This document shows, piece by piece, positions 45,503-53,346 of a stretch of DNA of 64,000 nucleotides. The stretch is from Pseudomonadota bacterium (lineage in GTDB: Bacteria; Pseudomonadota; Gammaproteobacteria; Burkholderiales; Rhodocyclaceae). Position 1 is the stretch's first letter; the number at the start of each line of letters is the position of its first letter. The notes below the pieces were generated by a model. The model was not told the DNA's origin and ran no database searches. It was given only the letters and a program-made list of their open reading frames with translations. The stretch lies in NCBI GenBank assembly GCA_018262235.1, contig JAGTRY010000004.1:1-64000 (forward strand), in the 5' to 3' direction. The translations under genes and the position numbers were made by a program.

Positions 45503-45847
45503 ATGCGTATTACTGCCCTGTTTGCCAGCAGCATTCTTGTCTTCAGCGCTACCGCTGCTTTGGCCCAATCCGCTCCACCCTCCGATGTAACACCGGCCGG
45601 ACGTAACGAAGTTCGCCTTGATCAGCGCGAAATCCGTCAGGACAAGCGCGAGATTCATCGCGACCGCGTCGAAACCCGGAATGACCGCCGTGACCTGCGT
45701 CAGGAACGGCGCGAAGGTGACGTGGCTGGCGTTGCCTCCGAACGCAAGGCACTGCGCCAGGATCACCGCGAAACCCGCCAGGACAAACGTGGCTTGCGCC
45801 AGGATCGCCGCGAACGCAACCGCGATGCGCGCAAGGCGGTCAGTTAA
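45503..45847 (+). CDS. Exported charged-repeat protein (Arg/Asp/Gln heptad-like repeats)
   Basis: A 114-residue protein. A signal peptide ending ALAQ is followed by about 85 residues of near-tandem 7-residue units such as RQDKREI, HRDRVET, RNDRRDL, RQERREG and RQDRRER. The repeats should form one long, highly charged helix. I do not recognise a named family. The start follows GGAG. A strong terminator is found 25 bases after the stop, so it is a single-gene unit. Confidence 0.75.
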   Translation: MRITALFASSILVFSATAALAQSAPPSDVTPAGRNEVRLDQREIRQDKREIHRDRVETRNDRRDLRQERREGDVAGVASERKALRQDHRETRQDKRGLRQDRRERNRDARKAVS

Positions 45848-45872
45848 GTCCTGTTCAGCAAGGCTTGAAACG

Positions 45873-45902
45873 GCAACGGCCATCCCGCAGGATGGCCGTT
45901 GC
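45873..45902. terminator. Intrinsic terminator after the charged-repeat gene
   Basis: A perfect 13-bp stem (GCAACGGCCATCC with its complement) and a four-base loop lie between two convergent genes. The T-run is weak on both sides. Confidence 0.7.
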
Positions 45903-45925
45903 ATTGTGCGCGCGCGCGTTCAGGC

Positions 45926-47203
45926 TCAGGCCCCGAACATCACGCGTCCTTCCACCAGCGTGTGCTTGACGATCCCCGGCAGGGGCAGCCCGAGGAAGGG
46001 CGTGTTCTTGCCCTGGCTCTTGAGATCTTCGCGGGTCAGGACCTTTTCGGCGTTGGCATCGAAGATGCACACATCGGCACGGGCACCGACCCCGAGATGG
46101 CCGCCCTTGGTGATGCCCATGATGCCGGCGGCACTGGCGGTCACGCGCGCAAGCGCCTGAGCGAGGTCGACCTTGTCTTCCTGCGCCCACTTCAGAACCA
46201 GCGGCAACAGCAGCTCCAGCCCGGTCATGCCGGGCTCCGCCTCGGCAAACGGCATCTGCTTGCCATCGTCATCCACCGGGGTGTGATCCGAGCACACGGC
46301 GTTGATCTTGCCGGCAGCCAGTGCGGTGCGCAGGGCGCTGCGGTCACGCTGGCTGCGCAAGGGCGGGATCACGTAGCACTGCGGATCGAAGTAGCCGATG
46401 TCCATGTCACACAAGTGCAGGTGGTGGGCGGCGATATCACAGGTAACGTCGAGCCCGCCGGCACGTGCGCGCTCGATGGCTTCCAGCGCGGCAGCCGAGG
46501 AAATCCGCGTGATGTGCAGCTTCACGCCGGTCAGCTTCGCCAGACTCAGGTAGGTTTCCAGCGCCACGGTTTCGGCTTCGACCGGAATGCCGGTCAGCCC
46601 CAGGCGCGAAGCGGCTTCGCCATCGTGCGCCACACCGCCCTTGGCCAGATGCGGATCGATTGGCTGCAGCCAGACGCGGAAACCGAAGGTGGCGGCATAT
46701 TGCATCGCCCGCAGCAACACCTGGGTATCCACCACCGGCGTATTGACCTGCGAGAAAGCCACGCAGCCAGCTTCGACCAGCTCGGCCATCTCGGTGATGC
46801 GTTTGCCTTCGAGCTTGGCAGTCAGCGCGCCGACCGGATAGACGTGGGCGCAATTCAGGTTCTTGGCGCGGAAGCAGAGCATTTCCACGAGGCCCGGCTC
46901 GTCCAGCGCCGGATCGGTGTCTGGCGGGCACGCCAGGCTGGTGATGCCCCCCGCCATCGCGGCCTGCATTTCGGATTCGAGTGTGGCGCGATACTCGAAG
47001 CCCGGCTCGCGCAGGCGCGCCGAGAGATCCACGAGACCGGGCGCAACGATCAGCCCCTTGGCATCAATCAGCCTGTCGGGCGAGAAGCCGGCCGGTGCCG
47101 CGCCGACGGCGACGATCTTGCCCTCGGCAATGAACACGTCGAGTTGTGCATCAATCTGGTTGGCCGGGTCGATCACGCGGCCGTTTGCAATCTGGATATT
47201 CAT
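45926..47203 (-). CDS. pyrX: Dihydroorotase-like protein lacking metal ligands (PyrX/PyrC-prime)
   Basis: A 425-residue amidohydrolase-fold protein starting MNIQIANGRVIDPANQIDAQ. Active dihydroorotase has DxHxHxREPG; here the stretch is VDLSARLREPG, so both metal-binding histidines are replaced by Ser and Arg. Later signature SDHTPVDDDGKQMPF is present. Such inactive proteins pair with PyrB in pseudomonads and relatives and hold the carbamoyltransferase in an active dodecamer. The start follows the pyrB stop after one base, so they are coupled. Confidence 0.85.
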   Translation of the reverse strand: MNIQIANGRVIDPANQIDAQLDVFIAEGKIVAVGAAPAGFSPDRLIDAKGLIVAPGLVDLSARLREPGFEYRATLESEMQAAMAGGITSLACPPDTDPALDEPGLVEMLCFRAKNLNCAHVYPVGALTAKLEGKRITEMAELVEAGCVAFSQVNTPVVDTQVLLRAMQYAATFGFRVWLQPIDPHLAKGGVAHDGEAASRLGLTGIPVEAETVALETYLSLAKLTGVKLHITRISSAAALEAIERARAGGLDVTCDIAAHHLHLCDMDIGYFDPQCYVIPPLRSQRDRSALRTALAAGKINAVCSDHTPVDDDGKQMPFAEAEPGMTGLELLLPLVLKWAQEDKVDLAQALARVTASAAGIMGITKGGHLGVGARADVCIFDANAEKVLTREDLKSQGKNTPFLGLPLPGIVKHTLVEGRVMFGA

Positions 47204-47204
47204 G

Positions 47205-48167
47205 TCAGTTCCCCGCTGCCAGCATGCTCATCACCGCCATCCGCACCGCGATGCCGAAGGTCACCTGCGGCAGGATCACGGCGTGTGAGCCATCCGCCAC
47301 GGCCGAGTCGATTTCCACGCCGCGGTTCATCGGGCCCGGATGCAGCACGATGGCATCGGGCGCGGCCAGTTCGAGTTTTTCCGGCGTCAGGCCGAAGAAC
47401 TTGAAATACTCCTGGCTCGACGGCAGCAATGCACCGTTCATGCGCTCGTTCTGCAGGCGCAGCATCATCACCACATCCACGCCGCGCAGGCCTTCCTTCA
47501 TGTCATGGAAGACGCGCACGCCCATGCGTTCGACATCGGTCGGCAGCAGCGTCTTCGGCCCGATCACGCGGACTTCGGGCACGCCCAGCGTGGTCAGCGC
47601 GGCGATTTCGGAGCGCGCCACGCGCGAGTGCAGCACGTCACCGACGATGGCGACCGTCAGCTTGGTGAAATCCTGCTTGAAGTGGCGGATGGTGTACATG
47701 TCCAGCAGGCCTTGCGTGGGGTGCGCATGGCGTCCGTCGCCGGCGTTGACCACACTGATGTGGTCGCGCCCGGTGGCACGCAGGTGCTGGGCCAGGAGAT
47801 AGGGCGCGCCACTCGATGCGTGACGCATGACGAACATGTCCGCGCCCATCGCACAGAGGTTGTCGACCGTATCGAGCAGGGTTTCGCCCTTGTTGGTCGA
47901 GCTGGTCGCCACGTTGAGATTGATCACGTCGGCCGAGAGGCGTTTGGCGGCGATCTCGAAGGTGGTGCGGGTGCGCGTGCTGTTCTCGAAGAACACGTTG
48001 AACACGCTCTTGCCGCGCAACAGCGGCAGCTTCTTGACCTCGCGCTCGGCCACTTCGGTGAAGGGCGCGGCGATGTCGAGAATTTCGGTGAGCACGGATT
48101 TGGGCAGACCATCGAGCGTGATCAGGTGCTTGAGCTTGCCCTGCGCGGAGAGTTGAGGGTTAAGCAA
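47205..48167 (-). CDS. pyrB: Aspartate carbamoyltransferase catalytic subunit
   Basis: A 320-residue enzyme making carbamoyl aspartate, the first committed step of pyrimidine synthesis. It has [19 protein letters not shown] (carbamoyl phosphate binding), [13 protein letters not shown] and [10 protein letters not shown]. The start is TTG at 48167 with a strong GGAGGTG ribosome site just upstream; it overlaps the end of pyrR by eight bases. No regulatory subunit (pyrI) is present, in keeping with the PyrX partnership. Confidence 0.94.
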   Translation of the reverse strand: MLNPQLSAQGKLKHLITLDGLPKSVLTEILDIAAPFTEVAEREVKKLPLLRGKSVFNVFFENSTRTRTTFEIAAKRLSADVINLNVATSSTNKGETLLDTVDNLCAMGADMFVMRHASSGAPYLLAQHLRATGRDHISVVNAGDGRHAHPTQGLLDMYTIRHFKQDFTKLTVAIVGDVLHSRVARSEIAALTTLGVPEVRVIGPKTLLPTDVERMGVRVFHDMKEGLRGVDVVMMLRLQNERMNGALLPSSQEYFKFFGLTPEKLELAAPDAIVLHPGPMNRGVEIDSAVADGSHAVILPQVTFGIAVRMAVMSMLAAGN

Positions 48168-48660
48168 TTTTCACCTCCAGAGAGAGATTGCCGTGATCGT
48201 CGCGTTGCAGGGACAGGCGGCTGCCTGCCGGTAACGGCTCCGTCAGGGTGTGGGCACAGAAACGTGCAGCAATCGGCAGTTGGCGTTCGCCACGGTCGAT
48301 CAGCACGGCCAGATCAATGCGCGCCGGGCGGCCGTAGTCGAACAGCTCGTTGAGGGCGGCACGGGTGGTGCGGCCGGTATAGAGCACGTCATCGACGAGG
48401 ATGATGTGGCGATCCGTAACATCGAAAGGAATGCCGGATTTCTGCGGCCGCGGATGCAGCCCGCGCTTGCCATAGTCATCACGGTAGAAGGCCACGTCGA
48501 GCGAGCCCAGGGGCGGGCTGATGCCCAGCAAGGTATGCAGGCGCTCGGCCAGCCATACGCCGCCGGTGTGGATACCGACCAGTGCGGTGTCCGGCGTCAG
48601 GGCAGGCCGGATCTGTTCGGCGAGGTCGCCGAGAAGTTGTTTGACGTCAGGCAGTGTCAT
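48160..48660 (-). CDS. pyrR: PyrR-type bifunctional regulator / uracil phosphoribosyltransferase
   Basis: A 166-residue phosphoribosyltransferase with the PRPP loop [18 protein letters not shown] and the PyrR motif [11 protein letters not shown]. In Gram-positives PyrR binds pyr mRNA; in proteobacteria its regulatory role is less clear, and it can act as a uracil phosphoribosyltransferase. The start at 48660 ([10 protein letters not shown]) overlaps the ruvX end by 14 bases. No obvious PyrR-binding hairpin was seen within the operon. Confidence 0.88.
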   Translation of the reverse strand: MTLPDVKQLLGDLAEQIRPALTPDTALVGIHTGGVWLAERLHTLLGISPPLGSLDVAFYRDDYGKRGLHPRPQKSGIPFDVTDRHIILVDDVLYTGRTTRAALNELFDYGRPARIDLAVLIDRGERQLPIAARFCAHTLTEPLPAGSRLSLQRDDHGNLSLEVKIA

Positions 48661-49075
48661 TGTTGTCACCCATGTCGAGAAAACCTTGCAGGATGCGCTG
48701 GGCCGCCACCGCATCGAGATGTTGTTTGCGGGCGCGCCAGTCGCGCGTGACTTCACGCAGCAACTCGTCGGCCTCCGCTGAAGTCAGACGCTCGTCGAAC
48801 AACGCCACCGGCAGGCCGAAACGGCCCGTGAGCTGGTTGGCGAAGCGCTGGCAGCGCGCGGTCATGTCGGTAGCCGTGCCATCCAGCGCGGTCGGCAGGC
48901 CGACGACCAGCTTCACCGGCCGCCATTCCTTGATCAGCTTGTCGATTTCACCAAACCGCTGTGCATTGGCTTCACCGTGGATCACCGTCAGCGCCTGTGC
49001 CAGGCGGGTCTCCGTTTCACCGGTGGCCACGCCGATACGGGCGGTGCCGAAATCGAAGCCGAGGAGTGTCCCCAT
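48647..49075 (-). CDS. ruvX: RuvX/YqgF Holliday-junction resolvase-like nuclease
   Basis: A 142-residue RNase H-fold protein starting [17 protein letters not shown]. It has the metal-binding Asp in [16 protein letters not shown] and [11 protein letters not shown]. YqgF takes part in pre-16S rRNA end processing and has been linked to recombination. The start at 49075 matches the family; the frame goes up to 49183 without match. It follows yqgE as is usual, but with a 118-base gap rather than an overlap. Confidence 0.88.
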   Translation of the reverse strand: MGTLLGFDFGTARIGVATGETETRLAQALTVIHGEANAQRFGEIDKLIKEWRPVKLVVGLPTALDGTATDMTARCQRFANQLTGRFGLPVALFDERLTSAEADELLREVTRDWRARKQHLDAVAAQRILQGFLDMGDNNDTA

Positions 49076-49193
49076 CACACGGCCCGCCGCATGGCCACCG
49101 CGCTGCCGTCCTCCGGCCTGCTTGCAGGAGAGGATTCGGAAAACAGTGGGAGTGGGGAAGCTGTCGGGCCGGACCTGATGCACCGCTGTGCCA

Positions 49194-49754
49194 TCAGGCG
49201 TGCCCCGCGACGTCAGACAGGTTCACGAAATCAATGCCCAGCAGGCGCACCGCCGCATCCAGGCGCTCTCCGACTTCCAGCTCGAAAATGATGCGCGGAT
49301 CTGCGCCAACCGTCAGCCAGCCATTCTGCGCCAGCTCATCCTCAAGCTGCCCGGCGCCCCAGCCTGCGTAGCCCAGCGAGATCAGCACATCTTTCGGCTC
49401 CCCCTTTTCGGCCAGATTCTGGAGGATGTCCTTGGAGCTGGTCAGGGCGATCTCGGAAGTGACCTGCAGGCTGGACTGCCATTCCCCGTGCGGACGATGC
49501 AGCACGAAACCGCGATCGGTCTGCACCGGCCCGCCGAAAAACACCGGGCTCGCGTCAAACCCGCTGATCTGGGGAGGAATCTCGACGCGCTCCAGCAGTT
49601 CCTTCACGGAGAGGTCCAGCGGGCGATTGATGATGATGCCCAAGGCGCCCTCATCATTGTGTTCGGCAACATAGACCAGACTGCGGGAAAAATTGTCATC
49701 CACCATGGCAGGCATGGCGATGAGGAAATGATGGGTGAAGTTCGCGTTTTGCAC
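49194..49754 (-). CDS. YqgE/AlgH family protein (DUF179)
   Basis: A 186-residue protein starting [17 protein letters not shown] with the family blocks [28 protein letters not shown] and [15 protein letters not shown]. Function is unsettled; AlgH has been tied to alginate regulation in Pseudomonas. Almost always next to yqgF/ruvX, as here. It heads the yqgE-ruvX-pyrR-pyrB-pyrX operon. Confidence 0.92.
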   Translation of the reverse strand: MQNANFTHHFLIAMPAMVDDNFSRSLVYVAEHNDEGALGIIINRPLDLSVKELLERVEIPPQISGFDASPVFFGGPVQTDRGFVLHRPHGEWQSSLQVTSEIALTSSKDILQNLAEKGEPKDVLISLGYAGWGAGQLEDELAQNGWLTVGADPRIIFELEVGERLDAAVRLLGIDFVNLSDVAGHA

Positions 49755-49810
49755 GCATATATTTTAACCTGTTTGGCCGGAAACGCTGGCGGTCCTCTGA
49801 TCGGAAACCC

Positions 49811-51238
49811 ATGTCCCGTTTGCCTGCAGCCCTTGTCTGGTTCCGACGTGATTTGCGCGATTTCGATCACGCCGCGCTGTCACACGCCTTGCAGGCGCAT
49901 CAACGGGTGTTTTGCTGCTTCATTTTCGACACCGACATCCTCGCCCACCTGCCCTCCCGCCAGGATCGGCGCGTCGCGTTCATCCACGCCAGCCTGCTGG
50001 AACTGGATGAACGCCTGCGCGCCCAGGGCGGCGGCCTGATCGTGCGGCATGGGCGCGCCGCCGATGAGATTCCACGCCTCGCCCAAGAGTTGAAGGTCGT
50101 CACGGTATTCGCCAATCAGGATTACGAGCCTGCGGCAATCGCCCGTGATACGGCCGTTGCGGCAACGCTGAAAGAGCTGGGCATCGTCTTCCGCAGCTTC
50201 AAGGACCAGGTGATCTTCGAGCGGCGCGAAGTCCTGACCCAGTCGGGCAAACCCTTTGGCGTGTTCACCCCGTACAAGAATGCCTGGTTGAAACAGCTGC
50301 GCACGCGGGATCTGGCCAGCTGGCCGGTCGCCGGCTTCGCAGCACATCTGGCCCCGCCACCGGAAGGCACGCGCATCCCGACGCTCGAAGAGATCGGTTT
50401 CACCAAGGTCGAGCTGCGCATCGCACCGGGCATGCGTGGCGGCGAAGCCTTGTGGGAGGATTTCGCCAGCCGCCTCAACCAGTACCACGCCGCGCGCGAT
50501 TTCCCGGCAGTGAAAGGCGTGTCCTATTTGTCGACGCACCTGCGCTTCGGCACCGTATCCATCCGCGAGCTGGCGCGCATCGCACACCAGCGCGGCGGTG
50601 CGGGCGCGGAGAGCTGGCTGACAGAGCTGATCTGGCGGGAGTTCTATCAGCAGCTGCTGTACAACCATCCCCGCGTCGTCGAGCACGCTTTCAAACCCGA
50701 CTTCGATGCGGTCCAGTGGGAAGACGGGCCTGAAGCCGATGCGCGCTTCGCCGCCTGGTGTGAAGCCCGCACCGGTTACCCGCTGATCGATGCAGCCCAG
50801 CGCCAGCTCGTCCAGTCCGGCTTCATGCACAACCGCCTGCGCATGATCAGCGCATCCTTCCTCACCAAGGATCTCGGCATCGACTGGCGACGCGGCGAGC
50901 GCTTCTTCGCCGAATGGCTGCTCGATTTTGACCTGGCCTCGAACAACGGCGGCTGGCAATGGGCCGCCTCCACCGGTTGCGATGCCCAGCCCTGGTTCCG
51001 CATCTTCAACCCGGTGACCCAGTCCGAACGTTTCGATCCGCAAGGCAAGTTCATCCGTCGCTATCTGCCGGAACTGGCGAACATCCCGGACAAGTTCATC
51101 CACGCGCCCTGGAAGATGAAGCCCGCCGAACAGCAAGCCTGTGCCTGGGTGCCCGGCCGGGATTACCCGGAGCCCATCGTGGACCACGCGGCGGCCCGGG
51201 CGGAAACCCTGTTGCGTTTCAAGGCTGCACTTCCCTGA
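49811..51238 (+). CDS. phrB: Deoxyribodipyrimidine photolyase
   Basis: A 475-residue light-driven repair enzyme for cyclobutane pyrimidine dimers. The N-terminal photolyase domain starts AALVWFRRDLRDFDHAAL; the FAD domain has THLRFGTVSIRELAR, LIWREFYQQLLYNHPRV, RTGYPLIDAAQRQL and NNGGWQWAASTGCDAQPWFRIFNP, typical of CPD class I. Length is usual. It is divergent from yqgE. Confidence 0.95.
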   Translation: MSRLPAALVWFRRDLRDFDHAALSHALQAHQRVFCCFIFDTDILAHLPSRQDRRVAFIHASLLELDERLRAQGGGLIVRHGRAADEIPRLAQELKVVTVFANQDYEPAAIARDTAVAATLKELGIVFRSFKDQVIFERREVLTQSGKPFGVFTPYKNAWLKQLRTRDLASWPVAGFAAHLAPPPEGTRIPTLEEIGFTKVELRIAPGMRGGEALWEDFASRLNQYHAARDFPAVKGVSYLSTHLRFGTVSIRELARIAHQRGGAGAESWLTELIWREFYQQLLYNHPRVVEHAFKPDFDAVQWEDGPEADARFAAWCEARTGYPLIDAAQRQLVQSGFMHNRLRMISASFLTKDLGIDWRRGERFFAEWLLDFDLASNNGGWQWAASTGCDAQPWFRIFNPVTQSERFDPQGKFIRRYLPELANIPDKFIHAPWKMKPAEQQACAWVPGRDYPEPIVDHAAARAETLLRFKAALP

Positions 51239-51278
51239 TACCACTTCCGTCAAGCCAGGAGCCCAGGCTTGCCATTGC

Positions 51279-51352
51279 GTCATTCCAGCGGACTCCGGGG
51301 TCCAGGGCACGCTTCACAAAGCACGGGATGCCGGCCTTTACCGGCATGGCAA
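51279..51352. repeat. Degenerate copy of the dispersed repeat
   Basis: Starts GTCATTCCAGCGGACTCCGG and contains the stem ATGCCGG/CCGGCAT at 51328-51347. It resembles the repeat at 17305-17376 but with many changes. It lies after phrB. Confidence 0.5.
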
Positions 51353-51430
51353 CAACAGACTGATTTGATGGCATGGCCCAGACCCGGTCACACCCAGGCG
51401 GGGCCGTTCAGGTATCCTGCATACCTTGAT

Positions 51431-51455
51431 GACATGCTCGCGGAGCATGTCTTTT
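51431..51455 (+). terminator. Terminator-like hairpin in the leader of the CsgG-like operon
   Basis: A perfect 9-bp stem GACATGCTC/GAGCATGTC with a three-base loop is followed by TTTTC. It lies only 21 bases before the start codon of the CsgG-like gene, after a smaller AGGTAT/ATACCT stem. Either it ends an upstream transcript or it attenuates this operon. Confidence 0.65.
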
Positions 51456-51475
51456 CATTTCACGAGGGTCTGACC

Positions 51476-52147
51476 ATGCCAAAATTCTCCCTGTATCCCG
51501 CGCTGCTGCTCGCACTCTGCACGCTGGCGGGCTGTGCCACCGAAGCCTCGCGCACGCTTGAAGTTGCCAAGGTCAATACCGTCAACCAGCCTTACACCGG
51601 CGTACGCAGCCCGCTATCGGTCGGCAAGTTCGACAACCGCTCCAGCTACATGCGCGGGATTTTCTCCGACAACGTCGACCGCCTCGGCAGCCAGGCCAAG
51701 ACCATCCTGATCACCCACCTGCAGCAGACCGGGCGCTTCGTCGTGCTCGACCGCGAGAACCTGAAGGAAACCGCGCAGGAAGCCGGTTTCAACAAACAGG
51801 CCCAGACCATCAAGGGCGCCGACTACGTGGTGACCGGCGATGTGAGCGAATTCGGCCGCAAGGAAATCGGCGACCATCAGTTGTTCGGCATTCTCGGGCG
51901 CGGCAAGGAACAGGTCGCGTATGCCAAAGTCAATCTGAACATCGTCAATGTGCAGACCTCCGAAGTGGTGTTCTCGGCCCAAGGCGCGGGGGAATACAGC
52001 TTGTCGAACCGCGAGGTCATCGGCTTCGGCGGCACCGCCAGCTACGACTCGACGCTTAACGGCAAGGTGCTCGACCTGGCGATTCGCGAAGCCGTGAACA
52101 ATCTCGTCAACGGTGTTGAGAGCGGCGCCTGGCGTCCCGCCAAATAA
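51476..52147 (+). CDS. CsgG/HfaB-family outer-membrane lipoprotein
   Basis: A 223-residue lipoprotein with lipobox LAGC (Cys about 19) and a CsgG-type core: GRFVVLDRENLKETAQEA, GADYVVTGDVSEFGRK and AYAKVNLNIVNVQTSEVVFS. In curli systems CsgG forms an export pore. Here it begins a three-gene lipoprotein operon with a DUF4810 and a DUF799 gene, a set seen in many proteobacteria without curli genes; the exported substrate is unknown. Confidence 0.82.
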   Translation: MPKFSLYPALLLALCTLAGCATEASRTLEVAKVNTVNQPYTGVRSPLSVGKFDNRSSYMRGIFSDNVDRLGSQAKTILITHLQQTGRFVVLDRENLKETAQEAGFNKQAQTIKGADYVVTGDVSEFGRKEIGDHQLFGILGRGKEQVAYAKVNLNIVNVQTSEVVFSAQGAGEYSLSNREVIGFGGTASYDSTLNGKVLDLAIREAVNNLVNGVESGAWRPAK

Positions 52148-52155
52148 GCGGAGCC

Positions 52156-52530
52156 ATGCACGCAATGATGACAGGAAAGTATTTACTGGCGCTCCTGCTG
52201 GCCAGCCTCCTGCTGGCCGGCGGCTGCGCGACCCGCACGCCACCGCTCTACTACTGGGGCGACTACCAGCCGCAGGTCTATGAATACCTCAAGGGCCAGG
52301 GCAAGAGTCCGGCCGAGCAGATCCTCGCGCTGGAGAAAGTCATCCAGCAAGCGAATGCCGCCAATCTGCCCGTACCACCAGGCTTCCACGCCCACCTGGC
52401 GATGCTGCAGGTGGCCGAAGGCAAACCGGAAATCGCCCGCCAGGAGTTTGAAGCGGAAAAATCCCTCTTCCCGGAATCTGCCGGCTTCATGGATTTCATG
52501 CTGGCCAAACTCAGTGGAGACAAGAAATGA
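52156..52530 (+). CDS. DUF4810 lipoprotein
   Basis: A 124-residue lipoprotein with lipobox AGGC followed by PPLYYWGDYQPQVYEYLKGQG, the DUF4810 signature, and a helical tail resembling one tetratricopeptide unit (HLAMLQVAEGKPEIARQEFE). It lies 8 bases after the CsgG-like gene and overlaps the next start by four bases. It probably assists the CsgG-like pore. Confidence 0.82.
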   Translation: MHAMMTGKYLLALLLASLLLAGGCATRTPPLYYWGDYQPQVYEYLKGQGKSPAEQILALEKVIQQANAANLPVPPGFHAHLAMLQVAEGKPEIARQEFEAEKSLFPESAGFMDFMLAKLSGDKK

Positions 52531-53201
52531 TGCGCCACGCCCGTTTGCTTGCCCTGGCCGCCATGCTGCTTGCCGCGCTGCTGGTCACCGGCTGTGCCAC
52601 CACTGCCAAGCCCTACGACTACAGTGCCTTCAAGCGCAGTAATCCGAAGTCCATCCTGGTCCTGCCACCGGTCAACAAGTCACCCGACATCAAGGCTACT
52701 TACAGCCTGCTCGCGCAGATGAGCTACCCGCTCGCCGAGTCGGGCTACTACGTTTTCCCGGTAGCGGTTGTCGACGAAACCTTCCGCCAGAACGGCCTCA
52801 CCGTGCCCGACGACATCCACGCCGTGGCCCCCGCCAAGCTGCGTGAGATCTTCGGAGCAGACGCCGCCCTGTACGTCGAGATCACCCAGTACGGCACCCG
52901 CTATGCCGTCCTCTCCAGCGCCACCATCGTCGCCGCCAAGGCCCGCCTGGTCGATCTGAAGAGCGGCGAAACGCTGTGGACCGGTGCGGCCTCGGCCTCC
53001 AGCAACGAGAACCAGAGCAACAACAACGGCCTGATCGGCATGCTCGTCAAAGCCGCCGTCGACCAGATCGTCAACACGCTCACCGAGCAGGGTCACACGA
53101 TCGCCGGCATCACCAGCCAGCGCCTCCTCGCCGCCCGCCCGTACGGCCTCCTGTACGGCCCGCGTTCGCCGAACTATGGAAAGGATGATGCGCCACGTTA
53201 A
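52527..53201 (+). CDS. DUF799/GNA1162 family lipoprotein
   Basis: A 224-residue lipoprotein with lipobox VTGC (Cys about 23) and the family phrases SILVLPPVNKSPDIKATYS and GADAALYVEITQYGTRY. It resembles Neisseria GNA1162, whose structure is similar to TolB N-terminal domains. Last gene of the CsgG-like operon; ATGA overlap with the preceding gene. A clear terminator follows. Confidence 0.85.
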   Translation: MMRHARLLALAAMLLAALLVTGCATTAKPYDYSAFKRSNPKSILVLPPVNKSPDIKATYSLLAQMSYPLAESGYYVFPVAVVDETFRQNGLTVPDDIHAVAPAKLREIFGADAALYVEITQYGTRYAVLSSATIVAAKARLVDLKSGETLWTGAASASSNENQSNNNGLIGMLVKAAVDQIVNTLTEQGHTIAGITSQRLLAARPYGLLYGPRSPNYGKDDAPR

Positions 53202-53232
53202 GCGCAAGCTGAGCTAGCCTGAGTTTGTGAAT

Positions 53233-53260
53233 CAGCCCGCACATGCGGGCTGATTTGTTT
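53233..53260 (+). terminator. Intrinsic terminator of the CsgG-like operon
   Basis: A 9-bp stem CAGCCCGCA/TGCGGGCTG with a two-base loop and a following ATTTGTTT. It separates the lipoprotein operon from the accessory insert that starts 90 bases later. Confidence 0.8.
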
Positions 53261-53315
53261 CTACGGAAAGTCACTAGATAGAACGTGCTTGAGAAAGGAG
53301 GTTTGCTTCTGTACA

Positions 53316-53339
53316 GTACTGAGTAAATTTACTCAGTAC
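53316..53339. promoter_or_regulatory. Perfect 24-bp palindrome, likely operator
   Basis: GTACTGAGTAAA followed directly by its reverse complement, ending seven bases before the ATG of the ATPase gene at 53347. The position and perfect symmetry suggest a binding site for a dimeric repressor. An AAAGGAGG sequence at about 53295-53301 is too far upstream to serve this ATG. Confidence 0.65.
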
Positions 53340-53346
53340 AAACAAA

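Noticed and set aside
41815-51310. Long minus- and plus-strand frames opposite the esterase, HDOD, dihydroorotase-like and photolyase genes
   Set aside because: All overlap conserved genes fully and have compositions typical of antisense translation of GC-rich DNA.
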